NCBI GenBank assembly: GCA_023301795.1
Contig: JALZVU010000219.1
Location: 1-37,860 of the forward strand
Source: Granulosicoccus sp.
Lineage (GTDB): Bacteria; Pseudomonadota; Gammaproteobacteria; Granulosicoccales; Granulosicoccaceae
Length of the DNA stretch: 37,860 bases
Direction of reading: 5' to 3'
The notes under the pieces are model-generated. The model had not been told where the DNA came from. It worked only from the letters and a program-made list of their open reading frames with translations, and ran no database searches. Shown in pieces: positions 7,704-18,330 of the stretch (position 1 is the first letter of the stretch; each line of letters opens with the position of its first letter). A program made the position numbers and the translations under genes.

Positions 7704-8912
7704 GTGCGCATCGTCTTCCTAACCACCTGCGTGATCACCGGCCTGCTTGCAGGTCTCTGGTGGACAGGCAATTTTTCGCTTCTAACCACTTCGGGGCTGC
7801 GACAAACACAACCTGCTATTAGTACGCAAGCTGACGCGCGACCGCTCACTCAGCAAACGATTGCAGACTCGGCAGAGCAGCCCTCGCCCAAGCCGGTTTA
7901 TGAAGCACTCCCTGTGCCGCAATCGCCCAACATTACGCCCACGCTGAGTTACAACGAGGGCATCGTGCGCGTTGCACCAGCCGTGGTCAGCGTCTATGCC
8001 AGCAATCCGACCTCGAACAATACTGGCGCAACCACTAGTCAGGGTTCTGGCGTGGTTGTGGACGAGGACGGCATCGTTCTTACGAACTTGCACCTGATCG
8101 AAAACTTCGAACTCATCACCGTTGTTCTTAGCGATGGCAGGAGCTACCCGGCCACACTGATCGGCAGTGATATCGAGACAGACCTGGCGGTGGTGTACAT
8201 CGAGGCTGACATGCTGCCGTCGATTAAATTTAACGAGGCACCGCCGCTCAAAGTAGGCGACATCGTGCTAGCCATTGGCAATCCTTTTGGCGTTGGTCAA
8301 ACCGTTACCCAAGGAATTGTAAGTGCAACCAGACGACGCATTGCCAATGGCACGGTCTGGCAGAATTTCATCCAGATAGACGCAGCCATCAACCCCGGAA
8401 ACTCGGGTGGCGCATTAATCAATCCTCTTGGTCAGCTTGTTGGTGTAAACACCGCTGTATTCCGAGGCGTCTCCGGCGCTATCGGCATCGGTTTCGCCAT
8501 TCCAGCTGATTTACTCTCTCAGGTAGTACCGCAGATCATTGAACATGGGTCTGTGTCGAGAGGCTGGCTAGGTCTGGGTGCCGAGGACATCCACATGTTT
8601 CCCTCACTAACCTCTTTGACTGACCAAGGCGTGGTCATCACTTCTGTCCAGGAAGATGGTCCTGCTTACGATATAGGGGTTCGGCCTATGGACATCGTGG
8701 TACAGCTAGGCGAACAACCCATCTACAGTGCGACCCAACTATTACTGGCAGTTTCGGCATTGCCGCCAGGAGCCACAGTCAAGCTCGTTTTACTCAGAAG
8801 CCCTGACCCACAAACTCTCACACGCACCGGTAGCACTGAACCACTCCAGGAAATGATCTACAAAGTGCGCCTGGGCACTCGGCCTATCATCGATAGCTCA
8901 CTGCCTCGTTAA
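7704..8912 (+). CDS. algW: DegS/AlgW-type periplasmic serine protease
   Basis: Membrane-anchored trypsin-like protease of the HtrA group. In relatives it senses unfolded outer-membrane proteins and cuts the anti-sigma factor RseA/MucA. The 402 residues run: N-terminal membrane segment (about 3-20), a Pro/Gln-rich linker, a protease domain with catalytic H130 (TNLH), D160 (SDIETDLAV) and S234 (PGNSGGAL), and one PDZ domain (about 285-375). A single PDZ and an N-terminal anchor favour DegS/AlgW over DegP/MucD. The start is GTG, with no clear ribosome-binding site; no better start is visible. Pseudomonas algW lies in the same neighbourhood. The sigma/anti-sigma genes are not in the window. Confidence 0.88.
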   Translation: MRIVFLTTCVITGLLAGLWWTGNFSLLTTSGLRQTQPAISTQADARPLTQQTIADSAEQPSPKPVYEALPVPQSPNITPTLSYNEGIVRVAPAVVSVYASNPTSNNTGATTSQGSGVVVDEDGIVLTNLHLIENFELITVVLSDGRSYPATLIGSDIETDLAVVYIEADMLPSIKFNEAPPLKVGDIVLAIGNPFGVGQTVTQGIVSATRRRIANGTVWQNFIQIDAAINPGNSGGALINPLGQLVGVNTAVFRGVSGAIGIGFAIPADLLSQVVPQIIEHGSVSRGWLGLGAEDIHMFPSLTSLTDQGVVITSVQEDGPAYDIGVRPMDIVVQLGEQPIYSATQLLLAVSALPPGATVKLVLLRSPDPQTLTRTGSTEPLQEMIYKVRLGTRPIIDSSLPR

Positions 8913-8921
8913 ACCCTTAGG

Positions 8922-11177
8922 TTATGTTCTATCTGACTTACCCAGTACCCTGCATGCCGAGCCGCCATTAACAGCTTGCCCCTGCAAAAATATCCTGATT
9001 ACTGCAGCCAGCATCAATAGCCCCGCCGCTATCCAATTCAAGACTCCAGCAGAGCTGGCAGCGCCCGTTGTGGGGGTGGTAGCCAACTCAACTGACACGG
9101 GTGCAGCGCTCTGCGAAGGCGCCGCAGCAGTCGGCAAGACCTGACCGGATCTCCCGCCCGCAAGAGACACCGTCGCCAGATTGTTAGCTTGTTGTAATTC
9201 CAGGATACCTATCGGGGAGACCTGGGCGGTGACCGGTGCATCGCTGTCCTGGTAATCGTCGCTCACCAGAAACTCGATAATGCGCCCCTCACCAGGTTCA
9301 ACGCCTCTAACGGTACAGCTTGCACTGGTGGGTGACTGCACCTGACAATCTGCTGGCCATTGAAGCTGCCCGGGGACGCTGGTCTCGACAATCAACTCTG
9401 CATCCAGCGTGAGTGCACTGTCTGGATTAACAATGCTGAAACCAACTGCGGTTCCGTTGGAGGCGGCATGTAGAGAGAGATCAACACTGTTCTTCAAACA
9501 GCTTTTGACGCGTGAACCTAGAACGCTTTGCTGACTGCATGTACTGAAATCAGTGTTGGTGCGTTCAGATATATTCGGCCACATGATCGCCTGATTGTTA
9601 TTGCTGCACTGCGTGTCCGAATCGTGCTGTGCACCGAATGAATGGCCTAGCTCGTGCGTCAGAAGCACATCACCAAAACTACTGGGTGTGGTCACGCCCA
9701 CATCATAGCCATCGACACGACAGGCGGTATCAATCCACGCTAGGCCTAAAGTGACATCCGTTTTAGGATTACCCGTAAACAGGTACGACAACGCGCTTTG
9801 CTCGAACGTTGTCTTGTATTCCAGACGGTAGTCGCGAAACGATCTTAAGATGGTTTCCAGCGGCACAGCACCCATTTGCAAAGGGTCTGATAGTTCATCA
9901 AATTGCAGCGCCTCATCCAAGGTCAGAGCAAGCCCGAACTGACGGTATATGCCATCAGCAATGTTCAGTTGATTCAGCGCATTGGCCAGCCCTGCCCCTG
10001 CATAGTAGCGATCGTACTGACTATCTACCACAATGGAAATAGGCACAGCACGTACATCCGTTGCAACACCGCGCGACCTGGCAGTCAACGCAGATCTGGG
10101 TTCAGGCGGTGCCACCAGAACATCCAGCCCTTGCACCCGATCAGCAAGATCGGAGTGCAGACCGCCATGCACGGCAGCCTTACGCGAACGCGGCTGATAA
10201 TAATCCAGGGTTCCCATCAGATTTGCTGGCGCAAGACGTTGCCGTCGGCCATTGATATTAATCACACCGGTTAGTGAGCCATCACGCAACACAGCCCTGA
10301 CCCAGCTATCTGCTACACCCTCTACAGTGCCATCAAACACACCGACGGAGGGTGGCAATTGCTCATTCAAGTCAGCATCAAGCCACTGCGTTGTCCGCGT
10401 TAACGGGCTAGGCTCTAGAAGCAACTGCATATCCACACCGTTCACGCTCACCGACAATCGAAGCAGACCGTCAGCGGTTTGCTGCTGCGAACCAACACGG
10501 CTTGCACTTGAAATCCGCTCCTCAACTATCGCAAGCCGTCTATCCGCGCGATCAAACCAATAACGTGACAGGACACTGCCTGCTGGCCACCGAAAGTTCA
10601 GCGGTAGACTCAATGCGGTATGCCGCTCTCGCAAATCAGTCAGAGACTGACGGGCACCTTCGGTATCGCCTAGTTGCTCCATTGCAATCGCATCGAGATA
10701 TTGAGCAGAATCGCTATACGCTGACTCAGGGAACCGTTGCTGCAAGACCACTAATGCCTTGCGTGCTGCGTCAAAATCAAATCGATCCATCACAAGCAGG
10801 TAAGCACTAATGTACAAAGCATCGTCCGTTAATGCACCCGCAGGATCTGCCAGCGCAATGACATCAAGCTCAGCCAGCGCCTCATCGATGCGTCCCTGAT
10901 CACGCAGCGTCAACGCGTAGAGAAATACCGGCAATGAAGCTCCAGCATCAGCCGACTCTTGAAGCACTGCGATCCGCGTCTGTGCCTGAGCCAGATTCTT
11001 GAACGATGGATATTTTTTCTGCAAGCGTCGCAGACTCGCCAAAGCCTGTGGGTATTGCTGCGCAGAGATGGATGCCAGCGCCTTTTCATAGAGCTGATCA
11101 GCATTGGCATGCGCTCCACCACTGCTCACTAGCAACATGGCCAGAAACATCGCTCGAACCAAGGTAGAAGAACTCAC
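8922..11177 (-). CDS. Secreted, membrane-anchored TPR metalloprotease of ADAM/reprolysin (M12B) type
   Basis: Predicted zinc endopeptidase facing the periplasm or outside. Order along the 751 residues: signal peptide (1-25, ending GGAHANA); TPR-like helices (about 26-185); a region resembling the ADAM propeptide (about 235-320, with FDGTVEGVADSWVRAVLRDG); a metzincin domain (about 376-565); a beta-rich segment with paired cysteines (about 565-675); a low-complexity Ala/Pro/Thr stretch; and a C-terminal membrane helix (about 711-731). The zinc site is HELGHSFGAQHD, with ligands H508, H512, H518 and catalytic E509. The Met-turn methionine is M532 in AIMWP. The following FSTCSQQ...KSCLKN resembles the reprolysin disulfide framework. 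It starts 3 nt after the HAMP gene, so the two are surely co-transcribed. The substrate is unknown. Confidence 0.85.
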   Translation of the reverse strand: MSSSTLVRAMFLAMLLVSSGGAHANADQLYEKALASISAQQYPQALASLRRLQKKYPSFKNLAQAQTRIAVLQESADAGASLPVFLYALTLRDQGRIDEALAELDVIALADPAGALTDDALYISAYLLVMDRFDFDAARKALVVLQQRFPESAYSDSAQYLDAIAMEQLGDTEGARQSLTDLRERHTALSLPLNFRWPAGSVLSRYWFDRADRRLAIVEERISSASRVGSQQQTADGLLRLSVSVNGVDMQLLLEPSPLTRTTQWLDADLNEQLPPSVGVFDGTVEGVADSWVRAVLRDGSLTGVININGRRQRLAPANLMGTLDYYQPRSRKAAVHGGLHSDLADRVQGLDVLVAPPEPRSALTARSRGVATDVRAVPISIVVDSQYDRYYAGAGLANALNQLNIADGIYRQFGLALTLDEALQFDELSDPLQMGAVPLETILRSFRDYRLEYKTTFEQSALSYLFTGNPKTDVTLGLAWIDTACRVDGYDVGVTTPSSFGDVLLTHELGHSFGAQHDSDTQCSNNNQAIMWPNISERTNTDFSTCSQQSVLGSRVKSCLKNSVDLSLHAASNGTAVGFSIVNPDSALTLDAELIVETSVPGQLQWPADCQVQSPTSASCTVRGVEPGEGRIIEFLVSDDYQDSDAPVTAQVSPIGILELQQANNLATVSLAGGRSGQVLPTAAAPSQSAAPVSVELATTPTTGAASSAGVLNWIAAGLLMLAAVIRIFLQGQAVNGGSACRVLGKSDRT

Positions 11178-11180
11178 TAC

Positions 11181-11822
11181 CTAGCTCCGTCCCCTAGAAT
11201 TCAGCGTGTGGGCCGCATCATTACCTGCGACCTTCTGGTCAAAATAGCTGAGCACGTCGGCACATTCGCTCATCGCCTTTAACACCGCCTTTTCATCAGG
11301 TACGGGCTGAGTCTCCAGCGAATCCACAATTCGTGTCAAATCGCGAGCTTCGCTGATCTTGGCGTGCACCCGCTCCATAGCGCGATTCAGCGCTTCGCAC
11401 AGTTCACCAAATTCACGCGAATCGTTTACGCGCAATCGCACTTCCAGATTGCCATCACCAATCTCATTCAGTGCTCTTTTGATAGCAAGCAGAGGATTGC
11501 CGAGCCGGCGCAGTATGTAGACAGCGATACCAGTGGTGATAACTGCATTGATGACAAGCATCACCAACAGCCATTGACCTAGAACGGCACCTAAGGATGG
11601 CACTGCCTCGCTCATGGCACCTATGTCTTCAGAGGCAAACAACAGGGGGGCGTTTCCCTGCACGAGGTTCCCGAGCAGTGTGTGGTAGAAAACCCCGAGA
11701 ACCAGCGTGGACTGCACGATGAAAAACAGGGTAAGCAGCAAAACCCGCCGGATCTGACGCACCTGAAAGACTTTGTCACGAATCAGCGACATCGGAAAAG
11801 CAGCGTCAGATGAACGTGCCAT
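11181..11822 (-). CDS. Two-helix membrane protein with HAMP domain and no output domain
   Basis: Not a named gene. The 213 residues show a basic N-terminus, a first membrane helix (about 26-46), a short extracytoplasmic loop of about 35 residues, a second helix (about 82-104), and a HAMP domain (about 105-157, with the conserved Pro110 and the REFGELCEALNRAMERV helix). A short helical tail follows with no kinase, methyl-accepting or cyclase domain. AAGGGG seven bases upstream supports the ATG at 11822; an in-frame ATG at codon 11 is the alternative. Immediately followed by the metalloprotease gene, it looks like a signal-sensing partner of that protease. This role is inference. Confidence 0.8.
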   Translation of the reverse strand: MARSSDAAFPMSLIRDKVFQVRQIRRVLLLTLFFIVQSTLVLGVFYHTLLGNLVQGNAPLLFASEDIGAMSEAVPSLGAVLGQWLLVMLVINAVITTGIAVYILRRLGNPLLAIKRALNEIGDGNLEVRLRVNDSREFGELCEALNRAMERVHAKISEARDLTRIVDSLETQPVPDEKAVLKAMSECADVLSYFDQKVAGNDAAHTLNSRGRS

Positions 11823-12013
11823 GACTTACCCCTTGAACATTCGTTAGCCGGGGCCAATGCCCAACCGTTAGGGTAAAAGTCGGCTCGCTCTCAATTTACT
11901 GAACCTTGGAAGCTGCTCAAGTGTGCACCAATCATCAAACACGCTTGAAGATTTTCTTACAACGAAGTACACATATTCTAGGGGTCGCTATCCGCTTATA
12001 CTCGGACAGCATC

Positions 12014-13069
12014 CTAACCTTTGCGTCGCGCCTCAACTGCCTGTGCCAACTGCTCCAACAACGGCACTGTGGCCTCCCACCCTAGGCAGGCATCCGTCAC
12101 ACTTTGCCCTCGCACCAGCGGTTTGTTACTGATGCTCTGCGCACCTTCCACTAGATTACTTTCGATCATGACGCCCATGATGCGTCGATCACCATCGATA
12201 ACTTGTGCACAAATATCCCTACAAACATAGCTCTGACGCCGATGTAGCTTGCGTGAATTAGCGTGACTGCAATCAATCATGACCCGCTCAGGCAATCCGG
12301 CTTTGACAAGATTGGCGCACGCATCGTCGACGCTGGCCGCGTCATAGTTAGTGTGCGCGCTGCCACCCCGTAAAATCAGATGACAATCCTGATTACCTGA
12401 CGTCTGGAAGATCGCTGATTTACCCTGTTTGGTGACAGATAGGAAGTTATGGGCGCCCCGAGCTGCGCCAATTGCATCAACGGCAATTTGCACACTACCG
12501 GCAGTGCCGTTCTTGAAGCCCACTGGGCATGAGAGTCCTGATGCCATTTCCCGATGCCCCTGACTTTCAGTAGTTCGTGCACCAATAGCACCCCAACCGA
12601 CAAAATCCGCAATGTACTGAGGGCTTATCAAATCCAGGTACTCGACCCCTGCAGGCAAGCCTTTTTCATTGATCGAAGATAACAGCCTGCGAGCAATCTC
12701 AAGCCCTTCATTAATCTGAAACGTGTTGTCCATCGTCGGGTCGTTAATAAGACCTTTCCAACCAATGGTGGTGCGCGGCTTCTCGAAATACACACGCATC
12801 ACGATGCACAGATGTTCGGCAAGAGATTGTTGGACAGCCGCCAGCTTGTCCGCGTATTCAAGCGCAGCTTCCGGGTCATGTATGGAACAAGGTCCGACAA
12901 CCACCACCATCCGGTCATCAGAGCCCTTGAGAATCTCGCGCACATCATTGCGGCAACGCGTTACCGTCTGAGAAGCCTCTGCGCTGACAGGTAGCAGGCC
13001 GATCAGCTCCTCTGGAGCGCGTAACTGATGGGTGCCGGTGATGCGCAGATCGTCTGTATTGGTGCTCAT
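12014..13069 (-). CDS. aroG: 3-deoxy-7-phosphoheptulonate synthase (DAHP synthase, class I)
   Basis: First step of the shikimate pathway: condenses phosphoenolpyruvate with erythrose 4-phosphate. The 351-residue product matches the AroF/G/H family: VVVVGPCSIHDPEAALEYA near residue 55, RVYFEKPRTTIGWKGLINDP near 92, GARTTESQGHREMASGLS and IDCSHANSRK. Which aromatic amino acid inhibits it cannot be told from sequence, so the paralogue letter is tentative. AAGG lies about 8 nt before the ATG. The gaps on both sides (191 and 110 nt) suggest its own transcription unit. In Pseudomonas, hisD and hisC follow hisG here. Confidence 0.93.
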   Translation of the reverse strand: MSTNTDDLRITGTHQLRAPEELIGLLPVSAEASQTVTRCRNDVREILKGSDDRMVVVVGPCSIHDPEAALEYADKLAAVQQSLAEHLCIVMRVYFEKPRTTIGWKGLINDPTMDNTFQINEGLEIARRLLSSINEKGLPAGVEYLDLISPQYIADFVGWGAIGARTTESQGHREMASGLSCPVGFKNGTAGSVQIAVDAIGAARGAHNFLSVTKQGKSAIFQTSGNQDCHLILRGGSAHTNYDAASVDDACANLVKAGLPERVMIDCSHANSRKLHRRQSYVCRDICAQVIDGDRRIMGVMIESNLVEGAQSISNKPLVRGQSVTDACLGWEATVPLLEQLAQAVEARRKG

Positions 13070-13179
13070 GTCACTACCTTGAATCTATTGGATTTTGATG
13101 TTTACACATAGCCGCGCTGAGGCGAGCAGGTCATCTGGACCCGGGAGGCCACTACGAGGCTAATTCTCGAAAGGTGTGC

Positions 13180-15431
<2,252 letters not shown>

Positions 15432-15435
<4 letters not shown>

Positions 15436-16037
15436 GACTTGCCGTTACGATCCTTCATCGCCTCGATCAGACCGTCAATACCGCCTTTCTCGATTTCATT
15501 ACTAAAAGCCGAGCGATAGCTGGTTACCAGACTTATCTCGTTGACTTCAATGTCATAAATTGACCAGCCCTTCTTGTCCTGGAGCTTGTAGACGACAGGA
15601 ACATCCGATCCGCCCGACTGCGAGAAAACGGCGCGAACCGTAGCACGATCTTCACGACTCTCAGGCCGGAATGGCTGAAACTCGATCGTCTCACCGCTGT
15701 ATTCAGTTAACGCACCTGTGTACGTATTGAGTAGCAACATCGTAAACTCAGTAACCAACTGTTCTTGCTGAGATTTATCTGCGCGACGCCAGAATTTGCT
15801 AACGGCAAGCTTTGTCATGGTATCGAAGTCGAGATTAGGGACGATCAGCTCATCGACTTTGCTCTGCAGATAGACGGGATCTGACTTCAGACGCTCACCA
15901 TCTTCCTTAAATACCGCCAACATGGCCGATATCGCATCAACCACAAGAATTTGCGCAGGATGCTCCTCGGCCACTGCCGTCGAGCTTGCAATTACCATCA
16001 CCAGCGCACTTGCGATAATCCCGAAACGTTTGAACAT
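15432..16037 (-). CDS. mlaC: Periplasmic phospholipid-binding protein MlaC
   Basis: Soluble shuttle carrying phospholipids between MlaA in the outer membrane and MlaFEDB in the inner membrane. The frame is open to 16151, but the ATG at 16037 gives a proper Sec signal (MFKRFGIIASALVMVIASSTAVAE), and AGGA lies eight bases upstream; the product is 201 residues. The mature part has the Tol-Tol-Ttg2 pattern, with DELIVPNLDFDTMTKLAVSKFWR and a C-terminal YDIEVNEISLVTSYRSAFSNEI. It is separated from mlaD by a 132-nt gap with a strong stem-loop, so mlaC-mlaB may be expressed at a different level from mlaFED. Confidence 0.95.
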
Positions 16038-16117
16038 GATTAATTTCCTGATTTGTGTGTTGCACCTGCCTAGAAAGCAAGCATCACTTCTTGTGAAATA
16101 AACAAAACAAAAGCCGA

Positions 16118-16161
16118 ACCTCGGTAGGCAATATCCACGATATTGCCTCATTACCGAAGGT
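16118..16161 (-). terminator. Stem-loop with T-rich tail between mlaD and mlaC (attenuator-like)
   Basis: The core is a perfect 8-bp stem, GGCAATAT (16127-16134) and ATATTGCC (16140-16147), with a 5-nt loop. It extends outward by TCGGTA/TACCGA (16121-16126 with 16152-16157) across a 4-nt bulge, then ACC/GGT. In the minus-strand transcript it starts nine bases after the mlaD stop and is followed by a T-rich run broken by G (16117-16090). It looks like a leaky terminator or an mRNA-processing site within the operon. Confidence 0.6.
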
Positions 16162-16169
16162 AAAGAGCG

Positions 16170-16631
16170 CTAGTCTCCACCAGATCGGCTGAACAGCACC
16201 TGACCGATAAGCCGCTCGAGCACAAGTGCGGACTGTGTATCGTCAATTTCGTCCGAGTTGACTAATACATCAAGCTCCGCACCCGGTTCGAGTCCAATGT
16301 ACTGCTCGCCCAGCAAACCTGCAGTGTAGATATTTGCCGAGGTATCCAATGGAAAAGCACTAAACTTCGTGTCTATACTAAGGTTGACAATGGCCTCAAA
16401 AGTTTCAACGTCATAGACAATAGACTCGACTTTGCCTACGCGAACGCCACTGGCGGACACTGAAGCTCCGGATTTGAGACCACCAATGTTCTCAAATTTG
16501 GCTATTAGCGAATAAGACTCGCCCCCAGAGAGACTTGTCAAATTACTGACCCGCAATGCAAGCACCAGCATCGCGGCAAGAAAAATCAGCATAAATACGC
16601 CGACCATCAGTTTAACTGCGCGTGAGTTCAT
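16170..16631 (-). CDS. mlaD: MCE-domain phospholipid-binding protein MlaD
   Basis: Inner-membrane-anchored protein whose hexameric MCE ring forms the periplasmic lipid channel of MlaFEDB. The 153 residues have one N-terminal membrane helix (about 7-27, VKLMVGVFMLIFLAAMLVLAL), then one MCE domain (about 37-117) with YSLIAKFENIGGLKSGASVSASGVRVGKV and the GLLGEQYIGLEPG hydrophobic loop. The tail is short and helical (LERLIGQVLFS). It sits between mlaE (58 nt upstream) and the stem-loop preceding mlaC. Confidence 0.96.
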   Translation of the reverse strand: MNSRAVKLMVGVFMLIFLAAMLVLALRVSNLTSLSGGESYSLIAKFENIGGLKSGASVSASGVRVGKVESIVYDVETFEAIVNLSIDTKFSAFPLDTSANIYTAGLLGEQYIGLEPGAELDVLVNSDEIDDTQSALVLERLIGQVLFSRSGGD

Positions 16632-16689
16632 TGGACGTCCCGAGTTGTTGGATTAAAGCACATGCAAAGAATGTTCAAGGTGTGATGGC

Positions 16690-17463
16690 TCAAAACATCA
16701 CCGCCGTCAGGAGGAAGTCCAGTGCAAGGATTGCCAAGGAGGAATAGACAACGGTGCGCGTGGTGGCGCTACTGACACCTTCTGACGTGGGGATACATTC
16801 CGCTCCCTGATAAATGGCTATCCAAGTGACGACAAACCCGAACACTGCCCCCTTGATCAGACCGTTACAGACGTCGGCGGTAAAACTGACCGAGAGTTGC
16901 ATCAAAGACCAGTAGGCGCTTGAGTCAACACCTAACACCAGTACCGTGAGCAAATAGCCACCAAATGCGCCGACAGCACTGAACATGGCGGCAAGCATTG
17001 GCAAAGAGAGGCAACCTGCGACAAACCGCGGTGCAAAAACACGCTTGAAAGGATCGACAGCCATCATCTCCAACCCGGACAACTGCTCCGTGGCTTTCAT
17101 CAAGCCGATTTCCGCGGTCATGGCAGACCCTGCTCTGCCTGCGAACAGAAGACCGGTAACCACCGGCCCAAGTTCGCGCACCAAAGTGAGTGCCACCAAC
17201 GTGCCAGTCCTGTTCTCTTGTCCGAAATCTATCAGAATATTGTAGCCCTGAAGCGCCAGAACCATACCAACGAACAAGCCGGACACAAGGATAATGGAGA
17301 GCGTCATGACGCCAGTGGAATACATTTCCTTAACCAGCAACGAAGGCCGCTTGAGCAGGGAAGGCAAGGAGCTGAGCATTTGGGCCAGAAATAATGTGGC
17401 ATTACCCAGACTGACCAACAGATCAAGCCACCAACCACCAAATTTTTCTATGAAATTTACCAT
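16690..17463 (-). CDS. mlaE: Phospholipid ABC transporter permease MlaE
   Basis: Permease of the MlaFEDB complex in the inner membrane. The 257 residues contain an amphipathic N-terminal helix and about five membrane helices. Family motifs include LVRELGPVVTGLLFAGRAGSAMTAEIGLMKATEQLSGLEMM, written here only as a run of short landmarks: RELGPV, AGRAGSAM, AEIG, EQ..GLEMM. The start overlaps the mlaF stop by one base (TGATG), so translation is coupled to the ATPase gene. Confidence 0.96.
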   Translation of the reverse strand: MVNFIEKFGGWWLDLLVSLGNATLFLAQMLSSLPSLLKRPSLLVKEMYSTGVMTLSIILVSGLFVGMVLALQGYNILIDFGQENRTGTLVALTLVRELGPVVTGLLFAGRAGSAMTAEIGLMKATEQLSGLEMMAVDPFKRVFAPRFVAGCLSLPMLAAMFSAVGAFGGYLLTVLVLGVDSSAYWSLMQLSVSFTADVCNGLIKGAVFGFVVTWIAIYQGAECIPTSEGVSSATTRTVVYSSLAILALDFLLTAVMF

Positions 17464-18284
17464 CAGTGAAGGCCGCCAGATGCGCCGAGTAACTCGGTTT
17501 CATAATCTGGAGCTGCAGCCTGAAACGGCACAGGACCATCAGGTTTGCCCTGAAGAAACTGCTGGACCCAGGCAGACTCCGAAGCACGCAACTGCTCAGG
17601 CGAACCTGCCTCAACAACAACGCCTTCAGAAATAATCACTGCGTAGTCGGAGATGGACAGCGCCTCGTTAAGGTCATGAGACACCATCAGACTGGTCAGA
17701 CCCAGCGCGGCATTCACTGTCTTGATAAGCGCAAGTAAGATGCCCATCGAAATAGGATCCTGACCAGTGAAGGGTTCGTCGTACATTATCATCATCGGAT
17801 CGAAGACAAGTGCCCTGGCAAGCGCTGCACGTCTGGCCATGCCACCCGACAGTTCTGCCGGCGCAAGATCGCGTGCGCCACGTAAACCCACCGCATGCAG
17901 GCGCATTAGCACAAGATGACTGATCAGATTTTCAGGTAAGTCGGTATGCTCACGCAAAGGAAAAGCGATGTTATCGAACACGCTGAGGTCGGTAAGAAGA
18001 GCGCCGGACTGAAACAACATACCCATTCGCTTTCGCAGCGCATACAGATCACGGCGGTTCAGCTTACCGACTTCAAGACCGTCCACATGGATGGTGCCTT
18101 GATCCGATTTGAGCTGACCACCGATGAGTTTCAGTAGCGTTGTCTTGCCTGTGCCACTAGGCCCAAGAATGGTGGTCACTTTCCCGCGGGGGATATCCAC
18201 GTCGAGCCCACGAAAAATATGTTTACTGCCACGCGAGAAATGCAGATCGCGTATCTGCACGAGCGCCGTACTGTCGTCCGACAT
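17463..18284 (-). CDS. mlaF: Phospholipid ABC transporter ATP-binding protein MlaF
   Basis: ATPase that powers MlaFEDB. It has Walker A GPSGTGKTT, signature LSGGMARRAALARAL (nearly identical to E. coli MlaF), Walker B MIMYDEP followed by FTGQDPIS, and the H-loop VSHD. The start chosen is ATG at 18284 (MSDDSTALVQIRDL, 273 residues). A TTG seven codons upstream (18305) is open but has no ribosome-binding site. It is the first gene of mlaFEDCB, with an extended -10 promoter about 35 bp upstream and a palindrome next to it. Transcription diverges from mlaA, its functional partner. Confidence 0.95.
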   Translation of the reverse strand: MSDDSTALVQIRDLHFSRGSKHIFRGLDVDIPRGKVTTILGPSGTGKTTLLKLIGGQLKSDQGTIHVDGLEVGKLNRRDLYALRKRMGMLFQSGALLTDLSVFDNIAFPLREHTDLPENLISHLVLMRLHAVGLRGARDLAPAELSGGMARRAALARALVFDPMMIMYDEPFTGQDPISMGILLALIKTVNAALGLTSLMVSHDLNEALSISDYAVIISEGVVVEAGSPEQLRASESAWVQQFLQGKPDGPVPFQAAAPDYETELLGASGGLH

Positions 18285-18318
18285 AGCGTTTTGGATCTCA
18301 CGCAAGTTATCAAATTAA

Positions 18319-18324
18319 ATTATA
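18319..18324 (-). promoter_or_regulatory. Extended -10 promoter of mlaFEDCB
   Basis: On the minus strand the sequence reads TGGTATAAT, a consensus TATAAT hexamer with the TGn extension (TGG at 18327-18325). Transcription would start near 18312, about 28 nt before the mlaF ATG. No good -35 is visible, which is usual for extended -10 promoters. The 18331-18355 palindrome occupies the -35 region. Confidence 0.6.
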
Positions 18325-18330
18325 CCAGCT

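Noticed and set aside
11920-11950. Hairpin CAAGTGTG..CACGCTTG between aroG and the HAMP gene
   Set aside because: Short stem with a wobble pair; the T-rich tail is on the plus strand where no gene reads in.
18284-18305. TTG start for mlaF at 18305
   Set aside because: No ribosome-binding site and seven residues unlike other MlaF N-termini; ATG at 18284 preferred.
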